From contig NZ_MAUJ01000003.1 of the NCBI RefSeq assembly GCF_001696455.1, positions 386,735 through 450,734 of the forward strand: 64,000 nt of DNA, written 5' to 3'. This document shows, one piece after another, positions 27,606 to 37,364 of this stretch. This DNA is from Pseudoalteromonas luteoviolacea (lineage in GTDB: Bacteria > Pseudomonadota > Gammaproteobacteria > Enterobacterales > Alteromonadaceae). Made by a program: the position numbers and the translations under genes. Below the pieces are notes generated by a model. The model did no database searches and had not been told where the DNA came from. It saw only the letters and a program-made list of their open reading frames with translations. Every line of letters begins with the position of its first letter. Within the stretch, counting starts at the first letter, position 1.

Positions 27606-30600
27606 ATGGCACAAACAAAAAACACTCAGCTAAATAAAGAACAGCTGTTAGAGCATGTTCAAGCGTTTGTGCAAACACCGCTTAAAGATAAGTTAGATGC
27701 CAACCTCATCGAACTTGGTTTGGATTCAATGCACATGATGCGCTTGGTCAATCAGTGGCGAAAACAAGGCGCAAAAGTGACCTTTTCCAAACTCATTGAG
27801 CAACCCGTACTCAGCCATTGGATGACTCTTTTATGCACAAAAACAGACTCTGCTCCAGAGGTAATTCAAGCACCTGAACTACCTGATATCGATCCCTATG
27901 CCGAGTTTGAACTCACCGACGTGCAATACGCCTATTGGATTGGTCGTCAGGACGACCAAGAACTCGGTGGCGTCGGGTGTCATGCCTACCTAGAAGTAGA
28001 CAATCAAGACATCGATCCGCTCAAACTTGAGCAAGCTTGGCATACCCTTTATCAGTATCATCCGATGCTACGTGCGCAGTTTACTGAATCTGGTACCCAG
28101 CAAGTGCACTCGCCACTGCCGGCACCTGGGCTGGCAGTCAATGACTTTAGGTCGCTAACGCTTGATGAGTCCACGCAAGCGGTAGAACAAGTTCGTCACC
28201 GCTTGTCACATCGTAAATTGGGCATTGAGCATGGCCAAACTATGGGGTTGGAACTGAGCTTGTTGCCAGAGGGAAAATGTCGAATTCACTTTGACGTAGA
28301 TCTTCTAATAGCCGATGTACAGAGCTTAAACATCTTACTTAAAGATTTGGCCGTGCTTTATCATGGCGGTACACTTGAGACCGACCCAAATTGGAGCTTT
28401 GCCAAATACTTAGCCTATGAAAAAGCACAAAATAAAACCAAGCTCGAAGAAGACAAAGCTTATTGGCAAACCCGTTTAGCCACGCTGCCTTCCGGTCCAC
28501 AGCTACCACTATGTTGCGACCCACAAACCGTGACAAAACCGACGTTTGCGCGTCGCTTACATACCTTGACGCAAACCCAGTGGCAAACGCTTAAAAACAC
28601 CGCGCAACAGCACCAAGTCACGCCAGCTATGTTGCTTGTCACAAGTTATGCATATGTGCTTGCAAAATACAGTGCTGAGCAAAAATTTACGCTGAACTTA
28701 CCGCTGTTTGATCGCAAAACCCAGCACCCGGGCATTGAAAATGTGGTTGCGGATTTCACCAACTTATTGCTATTGGATTGCGATTTTAGTGACACAAAAG
28801 GCTTCATTGACCATGCAAAAGCAATACAAAACCAATTTCACCAAAATGTTGCCCACAGTGATTACTCTGCCGTGCAGATCCAGCGCGATCTTGTCAAACA
28901 GGGGTTTGCACAGGGGGTGAGCGCACCGGTGGTCTTTGCGTGTAATTTAGGTACTCCACTGTTATCGCAACAAGACACCGTACTGGGTCAATTTAACTAT
29001 ATGATCTCACAAACCCCACAGGTTTGGTTAGATCATCAAGTCTATGAAGTCGATGAAGGGTTAATGTTGGCATGGGATGCGGTAGACGAGATCTTCCCTG
29101 AGGCGTTGATTGATACCATGTTTGCAAGCTATGTCGCATTGCTTGAAAAACTGGCGGCACACAACGATGCATGGCACGCGCAGCACCTTGTTGAATTGCC
29201 TCACCATCAACAAACACAGCGAGCAGCCGTGAATGACACCGCAGCACCGTACACACCTCATACACTGCATGAAGCGTTCTTTAAAGCTGCGCAAACACAC
29301 CCAGACAAAACCGCTTTAGTATTCAACAACCAGTCGTTGAGCTATCGCTCCGTTGCCGACAAAGCCTTGCGCGTGGCAGCCTATTTGCAACATCGAGGAT
29401 TACGTGAGTCAGAACCCGTCGCCGTGACACTGCCCAGAAGCACTGAGCAAATCGTTGCGGTACTCGGGGTATTGGCAGCGGGAGGCTGTTATGTCCCCAT
29501 TGGCACCCACCAGCCTCAATCGAGGCGCACGAAGATCCATCGCACTGCCGAGATCACACTGGTAATCGCTGCGCATGACGACTCTGAACATGACCCTGCG
29601 GCTACATGCATTGATATTCAACAAGCACTACAAGCCGAGCCACTGGCATCCGCTGCCATCGCCAACCCAGCGAGTCCGGCATACATCATTTTTACCTCAG
29701 GTTCGACTGGCGAGCCCAAAGGGGTTGAAATGAGTCATCAGGCTACCGCCAATACGATTTATCAGCTCAATAAAGACTATCAAATCGGCCAGAACAGTTG
29801 CGCTCTTGCAGTATCCGCATTGGATTTTGACTTATCTGTCTATGATATTTTTGGCTCGCTGGGTGCTGGCGGGAAATTGGTGCTTGTTGATGAGCAACAG
29901 CGCCGTGACGCGCAGGCGTGGCTAGAGCTGGTGCATCAACATAGTGTCACTGTATGGAATACCGTACCGGTATTGCTGGATATGCTTTTGACCGCCGCAG
30001 AGCAAGACAGTCGCCAGTTGAACTTTGAACAGGTCATGTTATCTGGCGATTGGATAGGCCTAGATCTGCCACCTCGACTCCAGCATATCAGTGCTACCAA
30101 CCCCCCTATCATTGCGATGGGTGGCGCAACCGAGGCCGCCATTTGGTCAAACTATTGTGAAGTGCGGGCACCATTGCCACTACATTGGCATTCTATTCCT
30201 TACGGTAAACCACTGCCAAATCAAAAATACCGAGTTGTTGATAATCATGGCCGTGACTGTCCAGATTGGGTGCCGGGAGAACTGTGGATTGGTGGCATAG
30301 GTTTGGCGACTTGCTATCGCGGTGACCCAGCACAAACCACTGCGCGTTTTGTTGAGCAAGGTGGCGAGCGCTGGTACCGCACTGGCGACCAAGGTCGTTA
30401 CTGGCCTGACGGCAATCTGGAGTTTTTAGGGCGCATCGATCATCAAGTGAAGGTACGCGGGCATCGTATCGAACTGGGTGAAATTGATACCGCACTGGCT
30501 AACATCGAAGGTGTTCAGCGCGCGGTAACCGTCACCATAGGCGAACCCAAAAGTCTCGCGAGTGTCGTGGTTTTAGCGCCTCAAAGTACGTTAGACAGCA

Positions 30601-33600
30601 TGGCAATTCAACGTCAATTGCACACTCTACTGCCAGATTATATGGTGCCAAGCCATATTGAGTTTGCACAACAGATACCACTTAGTGCCAATGGTAAAGT
30701 AGACCGAAAAGCACTGACCAATCAGTTAGCTGCCACACAGCAACAATCAGCTGAGCGCTTAACTGCCCCGCAAACAGACAACGAAAAACGCCTTGCTAAA
30801 ATCTGGCAATCATTACTGGGAATTGAGCAAATTGGTCAGCAAAGCCACTTCTTTGAGCTAGGTGGAGACAGCTTGATCGCCACTCAGCTCATTGCAAAGC
30901 TCAAGCAGCAGGGTTTGGCCTCTCCCAAACCACTGCGCGACCTATTCTCAGCTCCGCAATTAAGTGCTTATGCCGCGCGCTTAGACAGCATCGTGTCGAC
31001 CCCCAAACTTGAAGTTGTGCCAGATCTAGATAATCGTTTTGCACCTTTCCCACTCACCGAAGTGCAGCGCGCGTATTGGATGGGCCAAACACCGGGATTG
31101 CCGCTTAACTGTAGCACCTTGTATTTACTTGAGTTGGAAGGTGAAAACGTCGATCTACAACGCATGGCGAAAGCTTGGGATCAACTCGTTGAGCATCACG
31201 AGATGCTGCGCGCCGTGATCACCCCAGACGGTCAACAACAACTGCTCTCACATTTGCCTGCGATGTCTATTGCACAAGTAAGTTTGAATTCAGAAACAAA
31301 CAATCATAGTGATGCGGCACGAGATCATCTCCATCAATTTTGGCGTAAGATCTGCCAACAGGCACAGCAAAGTCACGACCAAAGTGAGTCGGTGACGTTA
31401 CCTAATCATCGTATTTGTGCGGTGCATTATGGGGAGAATAAGACCCGTTTAGGGATCATTTTTGACTATCTAACACTGGATGGATTTAGTATTAAATTGC
31501 TGTTAGATCAGCTTGCAAGCCTGTATAACGATCCCGCTTATCACCTACCTGAGGTTAATGTTTCGTTTAGAGACTACGTGCTCCAAGTGCAACACGATGA
31601 TGCCGAGTATGCAGCCGCACAGGCATACTGGCGTGAACAGATAAAAACCCTCCCCCCTGCGCCACAATTGCCATTGGCACAAGACCCGCAAAGTATTACC
31701 ACGCCTGAATTTGTGCGCCGTGAAGCCCAACTCGATGCCGATACTTGGCAAGCTCTCAAGCATAAAGCACGCTCTTATGGCATTACGCCGTCAGTTTTAT
31801 TATTAACGGCTTACAGCAATGTACTGAGACGTTGGAGCGAAGGCGACCACACGCTCAATTTAACCTTGTTCGATCGCCAAGACGTTCACAACGATATCCA
31901 TAAAGTGTTTGGTGACTTCACCACATTGGCACCCATTGCATTTCGTGACAATGCGGGCAACTCGTTACTGGCACAAGCGCAAGAAGCCCAACTTCAAATC
32001 GCGCAGGCCATTGAGCACAAGGCGATTTCATCGATTTGGATCCAGCGTGAACAAGCTCGCCATGGCACCCTCACATCGGCGGCGCTACCCGTCGTATTTA
32101 CCAGTACCTTAGGTCTTGGCGGTGGCTTGTTTGAAAACTCTACCGGCAATTTCCCTCAGATTGTACCCGGCGGTTTGTCACAAACACCGCAGGTTTGGTT
32201 AGATCACCAATTGTATGAATTTGACGGAGCACTGGTTTTATCTTGGGATGCAGTGGATGCGCTATTCCCTACAGGTATGATTGATGACATGTTCATCAGC
32301 TATGTGAGCGCACTCAAAGCGCTGTGCCACAACAGCTGGGAGCAAGCACTGCCATTACCGTTACCTAATGCACAAGCGCATACCCGCATAGCAGTAAATA
32401 ACACCGAACGTCCACAAACACCGCGCACTTTGCATCATGCTATTTTTGCCCACGCTCAACAGCACCCTGACGATACTGCATTGATATTTGAAAACACGGC
32501 TGTCAATTATGCACAGTTATGTGAGCAGGCATTAAGCATTGCAGCCCTATTACAGCAACACCAGCTCAGGTTGGCTGAACCGGTTGCTGTTACTTTGCCA
32601 CGCGGCATTAATCAAATTGCAGCCGTATTGGGCGTCATGGCTGCGGGTGGTTGTTATGTGCCAATCGGGATACATCAGCCAGCCAACCGTCAGGCAAAAA
32701 TTCATCGTACAGCAGGGATTCGACTCGCTCTGACCAACTGCGAACACTTGGACGTTGAATCCATCGACTCGGTGACAAGACTGGATATTGCTTCAGCGCC
32801 TGCGCCGCTTTGCAAGCCTGTAGAGGTGTCTCCAGATCAACCTGCGTATATCATTTTTACTTCGGGTTCTACTGGTGAGCCGAAAGGCGTAGAAATGTGC
32901 CATCAAGCAACCGCAAACACCATAGATCAGCTCAATCAAGCCTATAACATCGACAATCACAGCTGCGTGTTAGCGGTGTCTGCATTGGATTTCGACTTGT
33001 CTGTTTACGACATTTTTGGCTTACTCGGAGCGGGTGGTCAGGTTGTATTGCTAAGCGATGAAAACCGCCGCGATGCCAGCACGTGGTTACAGCTCGTTCA
33101 CCAGCATAATGTCAATGTCTGGAACTCTGTCCCTGTCCTGCTCGACATGTTGCTAGTTGTTGCAGAGCAAGATGACAGGCAGCTGCCTTTCAATCAAGTT
33201 ATGCTGTCGGGTGATTGGATTGGCCTTGATATCCCGCCGCGTTTACAGGCCAAAAGCAAAGCTGGCATCCCCCTGATAGCCATGGGCGGCGCAACAGAAG
33301 CGGCCATTTGGTCCAATTTCTGTGAAGTACGAGGTGATATTCCTGCCCATTGGAACTCTATTCCCTACGGCAAACCACTGCCAAACCAAACTTACCGTGT
33401 GGCCGATGCACAAGGGCGCGATTGCCCAGACTGGGTTGCCGGTGAGCTATGGATAGGCGGCGTTGGTCTTGCCAGCGCTTATCGCGGCGATGACAAACTC
33501 ACCGCTGAGCGTTTTGTCCATTATGAGAGCAAACGTTGGTATCGTACTGGCGACCGAGGTCGATACTGGCCAGATGGCAACCTCGAGTTTTTAGGGCGAA

Positions 33601-36600
33601 TTGACCACCAAGTAAAGGTGCGCGGTCACCGTATTGAACTGGGAGAAATTGATACCGCTTTGGGCCGCATTGAGGGCATTGCTCGTGGTGTTGCCTTAAC
33701 TCTCGGTGAGCCAAAAATGTTGGTGGCGGCCTTAGTCATGGACGAAAACACGGCGCTAGACACCGATGCGGTGCACAGCGAGCTTGCCCTTGCCTTACCG
33801 GATTATATGGTTCCGAGTCATTTACTGGCTGTGGATGTACTGCCACTGAGCGCCAATGGGAAGGTAGATAGAAAACAACTTGCCGCGCAGTTTGACGGTC
33901 AGCTTAGTGCCGTTGATGTGGCTATAACGCCACCGCAAACAGATAACGAAATGCAAGTCGCCCAGCTTTGGGCTGACTTACTGGGCGTGACGGAAGTGGG
34001 GCTAGAAAGCAGCTTTTTTGCGCTCGGTGGCGACTCTCTGCTTGCGACTCAATTTCTAACTCAGCTCGCCCAACAAGGGCTATCAACGAAGCAACCTTTG
34101 CGTACCTTGTTTGCCAACCCAACACTAAGCGCATTTGCAGCCACGCTAGAGACGCAGCAAGCAGCACACGGCCAGCAAATTGTGGCCGAACCTGAACAGC
34201 AGTTTGAACCATTCGCGCTCACTGAGGTACAAAGTGCGTATTGGTTAGGACAAACACCAGGCTTCCCGCTTAATTGTGGCACCCACTACTTGCTCGAACT
34301 CGATAGCTTAACGCTTGATATCGAGAAAATGATGAACGCGTGGCAAACATTATACGCACGTCACGACATGCTGCGCGCTCAAGTGAGCGACGATAATCAA
34401 CAGGTTGTGTTGCAGCAAAGCCTAGTGCCAAAACTGGAAATCGACTCGTCGACTTACGCTAGTTTAGACCAAGCACGCGGGCAAATTAACGTTTGGTGGC
34501 AAGCCCAAAATAGCCAGCATGTACATGATGCAATAACCATTAAGGTTGCCCGTTATCAAGCCGAAGGCACTGAACGTACGCGCCTTGCGCTAATGTTTAA
34601 CTACATGACTTTAGACGGCTATAGCATCATGTTGCTATTGCGCGAATTTGCGGCTTTATACCAAGCGCCAGATACTGAACTGACTCCACTGTCCATAACC
34701 TTTAGAGACTATGTCACCCAAGTGCAAAACAGCCCGCAAGCAATCGATGAGGCACAAGCATACTGGCAAGAGCGATTAGCGACACTGCCGGATGCTGCGG
34801 CGCTGCCATTGGCACAAGATCCTCTGCACATTGAACACAGTGAATTCTCCCGTCGCAGTGCTCGGTTACCAACAACCAAGTGGCAAGCCATTAAGCAAGC
34901 GGCCCGTTCGCATAACGTGACCCCGAGTATTTTAGTCCTGAGCGCCTATGCGGAAGTACTGAGTCAGTACAGTGGTGGCCATGCCCATACGTTGAACTTA
35001 ACGCTATTTGATCGCCAAAATGTACACCCAGAAGTGGGCAGTATTGTGGGCGACTTTACCTCGCTAGCGCCACTGGCCTATTACCCTGATGAGCAAAATA
35101 CCATTGCACATCATGCAAAGCAGCTGCAAAACCAACTTGCGGATGTGCTTGAGCATCGTGCGGTTTCATCAGTGTGGGTGCAAAGAGAGCGTAGCCGAAC
35201 CATGGGACGCACCGCAGCCGCACTACCCATTGTCTTTACCAGTACTTTAGGGATGGCTGACGATTTACTGGCAGATTCATTCAATGAAGACTTGCCACAA
35301 TTTACCGATGGCGGGTTGTCTGCAACGCCGCAGGTTTGGCTCGACCATCAAATGTATGAGTTCAGAGGCGAGTTAATATTGTCTTGGGATGCCGTAGACG
35401 CGCTATTCCCAGCTGACTTGCTAGACAATATGTTTGCTCGCTTTTTAACCCTACTTGACGAGCTAGCGGTATCAACGGACGCACCATTTAGTCATGCACT
35501 GCCAAAAGCCCAACAAGTGGTACGAGACCGTGTAAACAATACCGAAGTAAAACAAACGCCTCGCACACTACATCAGGCTATGTTTGACTATGCCTGTCAG
35601 CACCCAGACGCCGTAGCACTGATTACAGATACGCAAACAGTCACCTATGGCCAATTGGCAGACAAAGCACTGCGCATAGCTCACTTACTGACTCAACACG
35701 CATTATCGCTGGGAGAGCCAGTGGCCGTGAGCTTGCCAAGAGGAGTCGAACAGGTAGCTGCCGTATTTGGCATTATGGCTGCAGGGGGCTGCTATGTGCC
35801 AATTGGTGTACACCAACCCACCAGCCGCCAAGCGAAAATTCATCGCACCGCGGGAATTCGTTGGGTACTGACGGATGAGGCACACATCAACCAAGATGTT
35901 GAGCAGGGTGTAACTCGCCTCAATGTGGCAGATGCTTCGGACTTAGCGCCTCTGGCAACCCCCTTGACAGTTGCCACCGATGCACCTGCCTATGTGATCT
36001 TCACCTCTGGCTCAACCGGTGAGCCAAAAGGGGTAGAAATGTGTCATCAGGCGACAGCTAACACCATTGACCAGCTTAATCAGCACTACGCCATTGACAG
36101 CAGCAGCCGAGTACTCGCCGTGTCGGCACTCGACTTTGACTTGTCTGTTTACGATTTATTTGGCTTGCTTAGTGTCGGTGGCAGTGTGGTGTTGCTCAAT
36201 GAGGAAAACCGCAGAGATGCGACCACTTGGCTCGAACTGGTACACCAGCATCGCGTCACAATCTGGAACTCAGTGCCAGTGTTGCTCGACATGTTATTGG
36301 TAGTCGCCGAAAACGATGCACGTTCGCTGCCATTTGAAAAAGTGATGTTATCGGGTGATTGGATTGGTCTAGATTTACCACCCAGATTACAGGCCAAAAC
36401 GCACTCAGAGATCCCATTAATTGCCATGGGTGGCGCCACAGAAGCGGCAATTTGGTCAAACAGCTGTGAAGTCAAAGGTGATCTTCCTGCCCATTGGGCA
36501 TCGATCCCTTATGGCAAGCCTCTGCCCAATCAAACATATCGCGTGGTAGACCCATTTGGCCGTGATTGCCCAGACTGGGTGGCGGGTGAACTCTGGATTG

Positions 36601-37364
36601 GCGGTGTTGGCCTTGCCAGTGCCTATCGAGGCGATGAAACGCTCACCGCGCAGCGATTTATCATGGCAAACGGCAAGCGCTGGTACCGCACAGGTGACCT
36701 TGGCCGCTACTGGCCGGATGGCAACCTCGAGTTTTTGGGTCGAATTGATCATCAAGTCAAGGTGCGCGGGCACCGAATTGAACTCGGTGAAATTGATGCG
36801 GCGATGGCTCAGGTTGAAGGCTTAAGCCGTGGTGTAGCCCTGACAATTGGCGAGCCGAAAAAGCTTGTTGCTGCCTTTGTTAAAGCACCCCATGCCACAC
36901 TGGATGCACAGACGATTACCGCACAGCTTGAACAACAATTGCCTGAATACATGGTACCTAGCCATTTATTAGAACTCACGACATTGCCACTTAGCGCCAA
37001 CGGTAAAATTGACCGCAAGCAATTGGCCAACGAATTTATTGAATTGGAGCTGGAGCAAGCCGAGTTTGAAGCCCCAGAAGGCGAACTTGAGCAGCAACTT
37101 GCCGAGATCTGGCAAACACTATTAAAACGCGCGCAGATCTCACGTCATGACGACTTTTTTGCCATTGGTGGTGACAGTTTAAGCGCAACACAGCTAATCC
37201 AAACACTGCAACAACAACACATTATTCCTACATCTTTGTCACTCACAACGCTATTTAGCGCCCCAAGCATTGCCAGCTTGGCCACCGCAATAACACACGC
37301 GTGGCGCGAGCTCGGCGGCACAACTTGTGACACGGATGAATTATTTGAAGAGGGTACAATATGA
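27606..37364 (+). CDS. Trimodular NRPS: ArCP-(Cy-A-PCP)x3
   Basis: A 3252-residue siderophore synthetase. It starts with an aryl carrier domain (LGLDSMHMM, Ser about 40) for salicylate. Three modules follow. Cy1 (about 100-530; DLLIADVQS), A1 (about 550-1030; FTSGSTGEPKG near 695) and PCP1 (LGGDSL, about 1085). Cy2 (about 1155-1590; DYLTLDGFS), A2 (about 1605-2085) and PCP2 (about 2140). Cy3 (about 2210-2640; NYMTLDGYS, first Asp replaced by Asn), A3 (about 2650-3130) and PCP3 (IGGDSL, about 3185). In each A domain the pocket residues read D-L-Y-N-M-S-M-I-W-K, close to the cysteine code D-L-Y-N-L-S-L-I-W-K. Heterocyclising Cy domains after cysteine would build thiazoline rings. The acidic C-terminus (DTDELFEEG) may dock to the next protein. 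It overlaps that gene by ATGA. No epimerase or methyltransferase insert was seen. Confidence 0.93.
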   Translation: MAQTKNTQLNKEQLLEHVQAFVQTPLKDKLDANLIELGLDSMHMMRLVNQWRKQGAKVTFSKLIEQPVLSHWMTLLCTKTDSAPEVIQAPELPDIDPYAEFELTDVQYAYWIGRQDDQELGGVGCHAYLEVDNQDIDPLKLEQAWHTLYQYHPMLRAQFTESGTQQVHSPLPAPGLAVNDFRSLTLDESTQAVEQVRHRLSHRKLGIEHGQTMGLELSLLPEGKCRIHFDVDLLIADVQSLNILLKDLAVLYHGGTLETDPNWSFAKYLAYEKAQNKTKLEEDKAYWQTRLATLPSGPQLPLCCDPQTVTKPTFARRLHTLTQTQWQTLKNTAQQHQVTPAMLLVTSYAYVLAKYSAEQKFTLNLPLFDRKTQHPGIENVVADFTNLLLLDCDFSDTKGFIDHAKAIQNQFHQNVAHSDYSAVQIQRDLVKQGFAQGVSAPVVFACNLGTPLLSQQDTVLGQFNYMISQTPQVWLDHQVYEVDEGLMLAWDAVDEIFPEALIDTMFASYVALLEKLAAHNDAWHAQHLVELPHHQQTQRAAVNDTAAPYTPHTLHEAFFKAAQTHPDKTALVFNNQSLSYRSVADKALRVAAYLQHRGLRESEPVAVTLPRSTEQIVAVLGVLAAGGCYVPIGTHQPQSRRTKIHRTAEITLVIAAHDDSEHDPAATCIDIQQALQAEPLASAAIANPASPAYIIFTSGSTGEPKGVEMSHQATANTIYQLNKDYQIGQNSCALAVSALDFDLSVYDIFGSLGAGGKLVLVDEQQRRDAQAWLELVHQHSVTVWNTVPVLLDMLLTAAEQDSRQLNFEQVMLSGDWIGLDLPPRLQHISATNPPIIAMGGATEAAIWSNYCEVRAPLPLHWHSIPYGKPLPNQKYRVVDNHGRDCPDWVPGELWIGGIGLATCYRGDPAQTTARFVEQGGERWYRTGDQGRYWPDGNLEFLGRIDHQVKVRGHRIELGEIDTALANIEGVQRAVTVTIGEPKSLASVVVLAPQSTLDSMAIQRQLHTLLPDYMVPSHIEFAQQIPLSANGKVDRKALTNQLAATQQQSAERLTAPQTDNEKRLAKIWQSLLGIEQIGQQSHFFELGGDSLIATQLIAKLKQQGLASPKPLRDLFSAPQLSAYAARLDSIVSTPKLEVVPDLDNRFAPFPLTEVQRAYWMGQTPGLPLNCSTLYLLELEGENVDLQRMAKAWDQLVEHHEMLRAVITPDGQQQLLSHLPAMSIAQVSLNSETNNHSDAARDHLHQFWRKICQQAQQSHDQSESVTLPNHRICAVHYGENKTRLGIIFDYLTLDGFSIKLLLDQLASLYNDPAYHLPEVNVSFRDYVLQVQHDDAEYAAAQAYWREQIKTLPPAPQLPLAQDPQSITTPEFVRREAQLDADTWQALKHKARSYGITPSVLLLTAYSNVLRRWSEGDHTLNLTLFDRQDVHNDIHKVFGDFTTLAPIAFRDNAGNSLLAQAQEAQLQIAQAIEHKAISSIWIQREQARHGTLTSAALPVVFTSTLGLGGGLFENSTGNFPQIVPGGLSQTPQVWLDHQLYEFDGALVLSWDAVDALFPTGMIDDMFISYVSALKALCHNSWEQALPLPLPNAQAHTRIAVNNTERPQTPRTLHHAIFAHAQQHPDDTALIFENTAVNYAQLCEQALSIAALLQQHQLRLAEPVAVTLPRGINQIAAVLGVMAAGGCYVPIGIHQPANRQAKIHRTAGIRLALTNCEHLDVESIDSVTRLDIASAPAPLCKPVEVSPDQPAYIIFTSGSTGEPKGVEMCHQATANTIDQLNQAYNIDNHSCVLAVSALDFDLSVYDIFGLLGAGGQVVLLSDENRRDASTWLQLVHQHNVNVWNSVPVLLDMLLVVAEQDDRQLPFNQVMLSGDWIGLDIPPRLQAKSKAGIPLIAMGGATEAAIWSNFCEVRGDIPAHWNSIPYGKPLPNQTYRVADAQGRDCPDWVAGELWIGGVGLASAYRGDDKLTAERFVHYESKRWYRTGDRGRYWPDGNLEFLGRIDHQVKVRGHRIELGEIDTALGRIEGIARGVALTLGEPKMLVAALVMDENTALDTDAVHSELALALPDYMVPSHLLAVDVLPLSANGKVDRKQLAAQFDGQLSAVDVAITPPQTDNEMQVAQLWADLLGVTEVGLESSFFALGGDSLLATQFLTQLAQQGLSTKQPLRTLFANPTLSAFAATLETQQAAHGQQIVAEPEQQFEPFALTEVQSAYWLGQTPGFPLNCGTHYLLELDSLTLDIEKMMNAWQTLYARHDMLRAQVSDDNQQVVLQQSLVPKLEIDSSTYASLDQARGQINVWWQAQNSQHVHDAITIKVARYQAEGTERTRLALMFNYMTLDGYSIMLLLREFAALYQAPDTELTPLSITFRDYVTQVQNSPQAIDEAQAYWQERLATLPDAAALPLAQDPLHIEHSEFSRRSARLPTTKWQAIKQAARSHNVTPSILVLSAYAEVLSQYSGGHAHTLNLTLFDRQNVHPEVGSIVGDFTSLAPLAYYPDEQNTIAHHAKQLQNQLADVLEHRAVSSVWVQRERSRTMGRTAAALPIVFTSTLGMADDLLADSFNEDLPQFTDGGLSATPQVWLDHQMYEFRGELILSWDAVDALFPADLLDNMFARFLTLLDELAVSTDAPFSHALPKAQQVVRDRVNNTEVKQTPRTLHQAMFDYACQHPDAVALITDTQTVTYGQLADKALRIAHLLTQHALSLGEPVAVSLPRGVEQVAAVFGIMAAGGCYVPIGVHQPTSRQAKIHRTAGIRWVLTDEAHINQDVEQGVTRLNVADASDLAPLATPLTVATDAPAYVIFTSGSTGEPKGVEMCHQATANTIDQLNQHYAIDSSSRVLAVSALDFDLSVYDLFGLLSVGGSVVLLNEENRRDATTWLELVHQHRVTIWNSVPVLLDMLLVVAENDARSLPFEKVMLSGDWIGLDLPPRLQAKTHSEIPLIAMGGATEAAIWSNSCEVKGDLPAHWASIPYGKPLPNQTYRVVDPFGRDCPDWVAGELWIGGVGLASAYRGDETLTAQRFIMANGKRWYRTGDLGRYWPDGNLEFLGRIDHQVKVRGHRIELGEIDAAMAQVEGLSRGVALTIGEPKKLVAAFVKAPHATLDAQTITAQLEQQLPEYMVPSHLLELTTLPLSANGKIDRKQLANEFIELELEQAEFEAPEGELEQQLAEIWQTLLKRAQISRHDDFFAIGGDSLSATQLIQTLQQQHIIPTSLSLTTLFSAPSIASLATAITHAWRELGGTTCDTDELFEEGTI

